DNA of 10,294 bases, from contig JAJYWG010000152.1 of assembly GCA_021791615.1 (NCBI GenBank), positions 1-10,294 of the forward strand, written 5' to 3'. Position numbers and translations under genes: made by a program. Below are positions 6,365-10,294 of the stretch, one piece after another. The DNA is from Actinomycetes bacterium (GTDB taxonomy: Bacteria; Actinomycetota; Acidimicrobiia; Acidimicrobiales; RAAP-2). Each line of letters begins with the position of its first letter. The first letter of the stretch is position 1. The notes under the pieces were generated by a model, which saw nothing but the letters and a program-made list of their open reading frames with translations, was not told where the DNA came from and ran no database searches.

Positions 6365-6550
6365 GTGCCTCGTCGCCCTGTTGACCTGCCGCCCGGCTCG
6401 GCTGTGGTGGTCACCAACCCTGACGAGGACTGCTCGCCCGAGGCGTTCCGTGCCTTCTTCGATGAGCTGCTGGCCGGCCCCGAGCCCGAGCTGGACAGCC
6501 TCGACGCCGCCCAGGCGGTGCGGGAGCTTCGCGACGACGCCACAGCGTGA
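6365..6550 (+). CDS. Putative VapB-like antitoxin
   Basis: The 61-residue, acidic product (PVDLPPGSAVVVTNPDEDCS, then EAFRAFFDELLAG and AAQAVRELRDDATA) lies directly upstream of a PIN-domain toxin and overlaps its start by 4 bp (GTGA), the usual layout of vapBC modules. Assignment rests mainly on context: I see no clear DNA-binding fold, and the acidic C-terminal helices fit a toxin-neutralising tail. The GTG at 6365 is the first start after an in-frame TAA at 6353-6355 and has no good Shine-Dalgarno. A strong ribosome-binding site and ATG lie upstream at 6282 in another frame, so the annotated protein may lack its original N-terminus through a 1-base frameshift. Confidence 0.55.
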   Translation: MPRRPVDLPPGSAVVVTNPDEDCSPEAFRAFFDELLAGPEPELDSLDAAQAVRELRDDATA

Positions 6551-6984
6551 CCGCCGTCGTCATCGACGCGTCTGCCGGAGTCGAGTTGGTCGCTGACACC
6601 CGCCGAGGCCAAGCCCTGGCCCGGCTCATACCCGCTGGGTCGGACGGCTGGGTCCCCGAGCACTTCTACGCCGAAGTCCTTGCCGTCCTGCGGCGACGCT
6701 GGCTTCTCGAAGGCAAGCTCACCGAGTCACAAGCCACCGCGGCTGTGAGCAGGCTGACCTCGTGGCACCTCCACCGGGCCTCGATAGCGCCGCTGACCGC
6801 CGCTGCATGGCGGTACCGTCACAACCTCACGGCTGCCGACGCCCTCTACATCGCCCTGGCCGAAGACCTCGATGCCGACTTCCTCACCGACGACCACCGC
6901 CTGGCCGAAGCCCCGATCCTCTCGCCACGGCTGAACATCCTCCGGCTGTCAGTACGACCAGGACCAGGGGTCAGTCCTGCCTGA
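6547..6984 (+). CDS. vapC: PIN-domain toxin, VapC-like ribonuclease
   Basis: The 145-residue product is a PIN-domain protein of normal VapC length. The acidic residues that hold the catalytic metal are present: D7 in VVIDASAGVEL, E43 in HFYAEVLAVL, D98 in LTAADALYIAL, and D115/D116 in DADFLTDDHRL. VapC toxins cleave specific RNAs, often tRNA or rRNA, when their antitoxin is degraded. The GTG start overlaps the antitoxin stop by 4 bp, so expression is likely coupled. The reading frame is intact with no visible damage, unlike most of its neighbours. This fits selection to keep a toxin-antitoxin module in otherwise decaying DNA. The target RNA cannot be told from sequence. Confidence 0.9.
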   Translation: MTAVVIDASAGVELVADTRRGQALARLIPAGSDGWVPEHFYAEVLAVLRRRWLLEGKLTESQATAAVSRLTSWHLHRASIAPLTAAAWRYRHNLTAADALYIALAEDLDADFLTDDHRLAEAPILSPRLNILRLSVRPGPGVSPA

Positions 6985-7048
6985 CGGTCGTTCTCCCCTG
7001 TCAAGCGGCCGGAGGCCACAGATCGGTGATCCCGACCTCTTAGGACAG

Positions 7049-7077
7049 GTCGTCGCGAGCCCCCTCGCGGACACGAC
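7049..7077 (+). terminator. Candidate hairpin downstream of vapC
   Basis: CGCGAG and CTCGCG form a perfect 6-bp stem with a CCCC loop, extended by GTCGT/ACGAC after a 3-base bulge. It starts 65 bases after the vapC stop. No T-tract follows. It overlaps the start of the repeated segment at 7070. Confidence 0.3.
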
Positions 7078-7092
7078 CAACCAGGAACGTTC
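7070..7092. repeat. Diverged copy of the GGAACGTTC-containing repeat
   Basis: This 23-base segment matches 4458-4480 at 21 positions. Both copies contain the core GGAACGTTC preceded by ACCAACC, and both could encode DTTN(R/Q)ERS in one frame. Here the palindrome is broken on the right side (GTTCGGG rather than GTTCCCC). Confidence 0.55.
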
Positions 7093-7185
7093 GGGTGGCG
7101 CCCGGCCGACTCGCTCAGCGTCACGACGGGGTCGGGGCACTGGGCGACCCTGCGCTCGGCGGGCCGACCCGGTCCTGGGACGTTC

Positions 7186-7207
7186 TCGTTGAACGCTCGT
7201 TGAACGT
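7186..7207. repeat. 11-bp tandem duplication
   Basis: TCGTTGAACGC is followed directly by TCGTTGAACGT, a tandem pair with one mismatch. It lies near the end of the broken ribbon-helix-helix gene. The second copy runs into another GAACGTTC, as in the dispersed palindrome. Confidence 0.5.
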
Positions 7208-7380
7208 TCTGGGACGGTCAGCTTCGCGATCAGCTGGCGTGGCGGCGGATGGCGGATGTACTTCTCGAAGGCTTCTCGGCTCACGTCGGCGAGCGGCGAC
7301 CTTGGGCGGTCGCGATCTGTTCAAAAGCTGCTCGGGTGGTCGGGTTGACACGTACGGTCAGGCTCGTGCTCGAGGTCGAC
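7200..7380 (-). pseudogene. Ribbon-helix-helix (CopG/Arc-like) protein, frameshifted
   Basis: On the minus strand one frame reads SLTVRVNPTTRAAFEQIATA then QGRRSP before a stop at 7283-7281. The overlapping next frame, from 7287, continues DVSREAFEKYIRHPPPRQL. Joined, they give the classic ribbon-helix-helix layout: a short beta strand (LTVRV), helix A (TTRAAFEQIATAQGR) and helix B (SPDVSREAFEKYI). Adding a single base at the junction restores the frame. Such proteins are DNA-binding repressors, often antitoxins. No ATG, GTG or TTG precedes the strand in frame, so the start is also lost. No toxin partner is visible downstream. Family recognition is from the pattern, not from a search. Sequencing error could explain the frameshift, but not the missing start. 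Confidence 0.55.
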
Positions 7381-7397
7381 GTCGGGACAACCGCGCG

Positions 7398-7784
7398 GAT
7401 GCTCTCGCATGCACGGCCTGGTCCGACAACTGGCTCCAGGGATATCGATACCGATCGTTCCAGCGGCGGTTCACACCGCGACGATCCGGCAGCGCCTGGT
7501 CTGAGCGCAACGTCCAGATCCCTCGCCGGTTGACCGAAGAGGGTCGCATGCGTCCTCCGGGCTGTCAGAGGCGTGATCGTCTGACCACCGGCGAGGGCGT
7601 TTCGGCAACGCGCTGCCGCCCAGGCGATGTTCGAGCGACTGAGGAGCGCGGGTCGCTACGCGGTCCTTTACCGGGTGACTGCTACCGGGTGACTGCCGCC
7701 AAACGCAGAGAGGCGCGCCGTAGCCGGATCGAGCAGTTCGTCACCATGCTGGCCCGCGGCGAGACGATCCACCCCCCAACGTGA
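7398..7784 (+). pseudogene. YdeI/OmdA-family protein, multiply disrupted
   Basis: Pieces of the YdeI/OmpD-associated family lie in order. One frame has DALACTAWSDNWLQG, then RRFTPRRSGSAWSERN and LTEEGRMRPPG, to about 7562. The next frame has QRAAAQAMFERLRSAGRYAV, then LYRV (7606-7677). The original frame resumes with AAKRREARRSRIEQF, then VTMLARGETIHPPT, ending at TGA 7782. The return is explained by a 14-bp tandem duplication; removing one copy joins GRYAVLYRVTAAKRREA seamlessly. The family's spacer between GRM(R/K)PAG and the AMFERL-like region is much longer than here, so a deletion of several dozen bases also seems likely, together with the other frame change. The N-terminal third is absent. 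Proteins of this family have no well-settled biochemical role. Confidence 0.7.
7669..7696. repeat. Exact 14-bp tandem duplication inside the YdeI-like pseudogene
   Basis: TACCGGGTGACTGC occurs twice without spacing (7669-7682 and 7683-7696). Fourteen is not a multiple of three, so the duplication shifts the frame and introduces a TGA at 7690-7692. Single-copy sequence restores the conserved protein. Confidence 0.9.
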
Positions 7785-8014
7785 CAACGCGCGCAATGCC
7801 AAGCAGTAGGTCCCTCTCAGCGAACAGCTGGTGTCGGCGATCCGGCCCGGCGTACCGGGATGCTCGGCCGCGGCGGATGGGGGACGCGTCCGCCCGTGGT
7901 CTGGGCGAGGCCTCCTGGTAGGCGGCGAGCGGGCCCGGTTGCCGGGTCAAGACGCGAGCGACTCGCTCACTCGGCACTCCGCCGGGCCAGCCTGTCGTCG
8001 CCTGCGAGCGCGTT
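7785..8014. other. Gap between the YdeI-like pseudogene and the VOC gene
   Basis: No gene is recognised in these 230 bases on either strand. Short hairpins are present, for example CCCGG-TTG-CCGGG at 7934-7946 and GAGCG-ACT-CGCTC near 7956-7968. The second lies about 45 bases past the VOC gene's stop on the minus strand. None has a T-tract. Confidence 0.4.
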
Positions 8015-8791
8015 CTAACCTTTGGGCTCGAAGATGCAGAATCGGGCGCCAGAGGGGTCGGCCACCCTGGCCACTCGGCCGAGGCCGCCGTCTGCAGGCT
8101 CGATGATCACGCTGCCGCCGATCGCGCGTAGCTTGGCGACCGACGCGTCAACGTCGTCGCTCTGCCAGAACACCGACCATTGCGGTGACTCTCCAGGGGC
8201 CAGTGACTCCGCTTCGTCACCGATCCCGGCGATCGGTCGGTTGCTGACAGGGTCCATGTAGCCGGCGTAGTGATGGCCATCGACCTCCTCTTCGAGTGGA
8301 TGCCAGCCGAACACCTGGCGATAGAACGCGATCTCTGCGTCGTAGTCGCAGACGTCGATGGCGATGAAGCTCGGGGTGGCATCTTCATAGATCACGGTGA
8401 AGCCAGGAAAGGTGCCAGGCTGCCAGATTCCGGTAACCGCCCCTGCTGGGTCGACGATGACTGCTTGGTGGCCGAGATCGCCGATCGCCGTACCGGCCTG
8501 CCGCACTTCTGCTCGGCGCGCGACGGCCAGCTCGAGGGTGCGCTCAACGTTCTCGCTGGCGAAGTACGGCTTCCACGTATCGTCGGCGGGCGTGTCACCC
8601 ATGTCGCCCATCGCCCCGGCCACCGGTGCCCCGGCGCGGGTGAACATGAAGTAGCCGCCATGGTCGGAGCTCGGCTCACCTGCCTGCCAACCAAACAGGT
8701 CACAGTAGAAGTGGCGACTTCCCTCGACGTCGGAGGTCCACAGGTCGACCCAACACGGAGCGCCGTTCGGGACGACGGGACGATAGACCAT
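8015..8791 (-). CDS. Two-domain VOC (glyoxalase/dioxygenase-fold) protein
   Basis: The 258-residue product has two vicinal-oxygen-chelate domains in tandem. The first covers about 8-127 (PCWVDLWTSDVEGSRHFYCD, LFGWQAGE, then VIVDPAGAVTGIWQPG). The second covers about 139-258 (TPSFIAIDVCDYDAEIAFYR, QVFGW, then ARVADPSGARFCIFEP). Each has the family's typical FY..VFGW and DP.GA elements. Such tandem proteins resemble actinobacterial glyoxalase-like and hydroxylase-type VOC proteins of mostly unknown substrate; the metal ligands cannot be assigned safely by eye. I chose ATG 8791 because GAGAGGAG lies just upstream and homology starts with MVYRPVVPNGAPCWVDLW; an extension to 8854 adds unrelated residues. 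The frame is intact, unlike its neighbours. It is probably cytosolic, with no signal peptide. The upstream DUF302 frame overlaps its first 92 bases on the same strand. Confidence 0.9.
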   Translation of the reverse strand: MVYRPVVPNGAPCWVDLWTSDVEGSRHFYCDLFGWQAGEPSSDHGGYFMFTRAGAPVAGAMGDMGDTPADDTWKPYFASENVERTLELAVARRAEVRQAGTAIGDLGHQAVIVDPAGAVTGIWQPGTFPGFTVIYEDATPSFIAIDVCDYDAEIAFYRQVFGWHPLEEEVDGHHYAGYMDPVSNRPIAGIGDEAESLAPGESPQWSVFWQSDDVDASVAKLRAIGGSVIIEPADGGLGRVARVADPSGARFCIFEPKG

Positions 8792-9140
8792 CGCTGCTCC
8801 TCTCGAGCCAGTGGTTGCTTTGCCCTGTAGACGGGAAACGCCTCTCGAACTCATCGCACCTCGCGCGACGCTCGGTACGGGTGTCCGGGTGGAACACCGC
8901 CAAGTCGAGCGCAGCGAGCGGCGGAGCAGCCATCACGGAAAGTGGGTTGCCGAACACGACGAGGGTCGTCGGGCGCAGGGTGCGCCCGACCGCACGTGCC
9001 TCGGCGGCCTGGTCGACGACGTCGAAGTCCTTCATTCCCCGAGCGATGACGAGATCGACGCGGCGGGTCACCGTGTCGGCAAACGGGCGGGGACTGTCCT
9101 TGGTGGTGATGTCCGCAGCCGAGTGTTCGATAGCAGCCAT
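8700..9140 (-). pseudogene. DUF302-family protein with a lost or replaced C-terminus
   Basis: Residues about 14-80 match the DUF302 fold: DSPRPFADTVTRRVDLVIAR, GMKDFDVVDQAAEARAVG, TLRPTTLVVFGNP, then VMAAPPLAALDL. Family members normally have a short loop such as xxGTP after FGNP and continue with PLKVLVW and a C-terminal helical part. Here the loop is shortened and, after DL, the sequence turns into Arg-rich, non-family residues (AVFHPDTRTERRARCDEFER...) up to a stop at 8700, inside the VOC gene. The gene has probably suffered a deletion or frameshift near 8901, and recognisable homology spans about 8901-9140. ATG 9140 has only a weak ribosome-binding site (AGAGCGAG). DUF302 function is not well established. 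A short functional variant cannot be excluded. Confidence 0.6.
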
Positions 9141-9212
9141 GGTGCTCGCTCTGGGATCGCGGTCCGGATGTCGGTTCGGGCTCTTGCGTCACCTCACACA
9201 CGGCGGCCGTGA

Positions 9213-9461
9213 TCAGCTCGAGCCGGCAGACAGGTTGGGTCTGGGGAACAGTCGGACTCGAAGGGGGGAAGAACTGGCCGCGCCAGATCGCGACGCGGAT
9301 CGCGCCGCGATGGCGAGGATGAAGACGGAGAGTGCCGCGACGATGTGGCCGGCGTAGATGGCGGCGCCGGCAGGCTGGTCGAGGGGGATCCACTCGACGG
9401 CGTCGGTCCCCACCACGGCGAACGAGAATGTGAACGCCCAGGACCCCGGACCACTGGATGG
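9213..9461 (-). pseudogene. C-terminal remnant resembling a TehA/TDT-family membrane transporter
   Basis: A minus-strand frame open from 9461 to a stop at 9213 reads GPGSWAFTFSFAVVGTDAVE, then WIPLDQPAGAAIYAG, then the hydrophobic stretch HIVAALSVFILAIAARS, and finally an Arg/Ser-rich tail. The motif SWAFTFSFA, a linker and a last membrane helix resemble the C-terminal end of tellurite-resistance/dicarboxylate transporters (TehA/TDT). At least one transmembrane segment is clear. The rest of the transporter, normally about 300 or more residues, is absent; upstream on this strand lies the minisatellite and then the divergent ABC gene. GTG 9416 would be a formal start, but no ribosome-binding site supports it. 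Recognition is by pattern only and tentative. Confidence 0.4.
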
Positions 9462-9498
9462 CTAGTGTGACCGGGGGCCGTGTCGCGCCCCGAGCCCG

Positions 9499-9613
9499 GC
9501 TCCGTCCGCTCCATCCGCTCCGTCCGCTCCGTCCGCTCCATCCGCTCCATCCGCTCCATCCGCTCCGTCCGCTCCATCCGCTCCGTCCGCTCCGTCCGCT
9601 CCATCCGCTCCGT
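9499..9613. repeat. 9-bp minisatellite, 12 full units plus a partial unit
   Basis: The unit is CCGCTCCRT, where R is A or G. A 7-base partial unit (9499-9505) is followed by twelve full units (9506-9613). The order of R across all thirteen is G A G G A A A G A G G A G. No other substitution is seen. All three minus-strand frames are open across it and read as tripeptide repeats (MER/TER, DGA, and SGR/SGW-type). It ends 4 bases before the likely ribosome-binding site of the downstream ABC gene. Confidence 0.95.
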
Positions 9614-9616
9614 CGC

Positions 9617-9621
9617 AAGGA
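9617..9621 (+). promoter_or_regulatory. Ribosome-binding site of the ABC ATPase gene
   Basis: AAGGA lies 11 bases before ATG 9633, which is slightly long spacing. The alternative ATG at 9645 has no such element. An earlier ATG at 9624 is followed at once by TGA. This favours 9633. Confidence 0.45.
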
Positions 9622-9632
9622 CAATGTGACTC

Positions 9633-10294
9633 ATGACCCCGCCCATGATCGAGGTGAAGGGCATCACCAAGGCATTCGGCGCCACCCTGGCGCTGGATCA
9701 TGTCGACCTCGAGGTCGAGGCCGGCACGGTGCTGGGGCTGCTCGGGCCGAATGGCGCTGGGAAGACCACCTTGGTGCGGATCCTCACGACGTTGCTCCGA
9801 GCAGACGCCGGGTCGGCGAGCGTGGCCGGGCTCGACGTGACGCGCGATGCCGTCGCGCTTCGTTCGGTGATCGGATTGGCCGGCCAGTACGCGGCGGTCG
9901 ACGAGCTGTTGACCGGGCGGGAAAACCTGGAGCTGGTCGGCCTCTTGTACCACCTCGGCAAGGCGGAGCGCCGCCGACGGGCGGCCGAGACCCTCGAGCG
10001 CATGGCGCTGACCGAGGCTGCGGATCGCCAGGTGAAGACGTACTCGGGCGGCATGCGCCGCCGGCTGGACGTGGGTGCGAGCCTTGTCGGACGCCCCAAG
10101 GTCCTCATCTTGGACGAGCCGACGACCGGCCTCGACCCGGCCACCAGGATCGACCTGTGGCGCTTCATCGAGATGCTGGTGGGAGAGGGTGCGACCGTGC
10201 TGCTCACGACCCAGTACCTCGAGGAGGCGGACCGTCTCGCCAACCGGATCGTGGTGATCGACCACGGCCGGGTGATCGCCGAGGGGACGAGCAA
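9633..10294 (+). CDS. DrrA-type ABC transporter ATP-binding protein, 3' partial
   Basis: The first 220 residues of an ABC-transporter ATPase of the daunorubicin-resistance (DrrA) type are present. Walker A is GPNGAGKTT (38-46), the Q-loop glutamine is Q85, the signature is TYSGGMRRRLD (136-146), and Walker B is VLILDEPTTGLDP (157-169). As in DrrA relatives, the switch histidine is replaced by glutamine in LLTTQYLEEADRLA (Q194). DrrA-type ATPases power export of drugs or lipids with a DrrB-type permease, which would be expected just downstream, outside the window. ATG 9633 is chosen for its AAGGA; ATG 9645 (MIEVKG) is a possible alternative. The gene runs off the right edge. It is divergent from the minus-strand genes before it, with the minisatellite in the intervening region, and its promoter is not clear. 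The substrate is unknown. Confidence 0.93.
   Translation, partial: MTPPMIEVKGITKAFGATLALDHVDLEVEAGTVLGLLGPNGAGKTTLVRILTTLLRADAGSASVAGLDVTRDAVALRSVIGLAGQYAAVDELLTGRENLELVGLLYHLGKAERRRRAAETLERMALTEAADRQVKTYSGGMRRRLDVGASLVGRPKVLILDEPTTGLDPATRIDLWRFIEMLVGEGATVLLTTQYLEEADRLANRIVVIDHGRVIAEGTS

Noticed and set aside
5908..6663. 251-codon minus-strand frame opposite the 5932 fragment and the toxin-antitoxin genes
   Set aside because: It runs antisense to the vapC start and antitoxin, has no ribosome-binding site, and its sequence is low-complexity Ser/Arg/Gly-rich.
8270..8830. 186-codon plus-strand frame opposite the VOC gene
   Set aside because: It is antisense to a clearly recognised VOC protein with a good start and ribosome-binding site.
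8851..9624. 257-codon minus-strand frame across the DUF302 and TehA-like region
   Set aside because: It is a shadow in a different frame from the recognisable DUF302 and transporter segments, and its residues are Arg/Gly/Ser-rich without family features.
9194..9685. Long minus-strand frames reading MER/TER, DGA or SGR/SGW repeats, one of them extending to 10265
   Set aside because: The repeat tract has a 9-bp period with no stops in any frame, so these frames are artefacts. The longest also lies antisense to the clear DrrA-type gene.
1..10294. CRISPR arrays, tRNA or rRNA genes, and an hsdR gene
   Set aside because: No spaced direct repeats of CRISPR type, no tRNA-like cloverleaf, no rRNA-like sequence and no helicase/endonuclease motifs of HsdR were found by reading. 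The only tandem array is the 9-bp minisatellite.

Overview
The window is a GC-rich stretch, with mostly G/C third codon positions, and the families fit a high-GC actinobacterium. A member of the Acidimicrobiia or a relative is plausible, but that is inference. It reads as an accessory or defence region that grades into a heavily decayed segment and ends at the edge of a drug-export operon.

Region 1 (1-2310) is the end of a type I restriction-modification locus: hsdM, cut at its 5' end by the window edge, overlaps hsdS by 4 bp (ATGA). No hsdR is inside the window. The second half of hsdS has AT-richer codon use than the first, as expected for a swapped target-recognition domain. Region 2 (2282-2971, minus) is a complete radC whose 3' end overlaps the hsdS 3' end by 29 bp in convergent orientation. 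Region 3 (3128-4347, plus) is a tightly coupled two-gene unit: a DUF5343-like protein and, across a GTGA overlap, a TIGR02391/Ymh-type protein with an R-x4-H motif like that of HEPN ribonucleases. Beside an R-M system, this pair is the best candidate in the window for a poorly described defence module.

Region 4 (about 4400-6200) is a graveyard: an open frame without a start (4402-4772), a truncated ISAzo13-type transposase (4797-5309), the first third of a conserved actinobacterial protein of unknown function (5395-5931), and another startless open frame (5932-6192). Region 5 (6365-6984) is a VapBC-like toxin-antitoxin pair; the PIN toxin looks intact, while the antitoxin N-terminus may be frameshifted. 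Region 6 (about 7200-7784) holds two more broken genes back to back: a ribbon-helix-helix protein on the minus strand, and a YdeI/OmdA-family gene on the plus strand broken partly by a 14-bp tandem duplication.

Region 7 (8015-9461, minus) has an intact two-domain VOC (glyoxalase-fold) gene, a DUF302 gene that has lost its normal C-terminus, and a short membrane-protein remnant that resembles the end of a TehA/TDT transporter. Region 8 (9499-10294) has a 9-bp minisatellite of about 13 units ending four bases before the ribosome-binding site of a DrrA-type ABC-transporter ATPase, which runs off the window.

A palindromic GGAACGTTC core recurs at 4471, 5941 and 7084 among the decayed genes. Two of these copies share 21 of 23 bases. 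No tRNA, rRNA or CRISPR array was seen.
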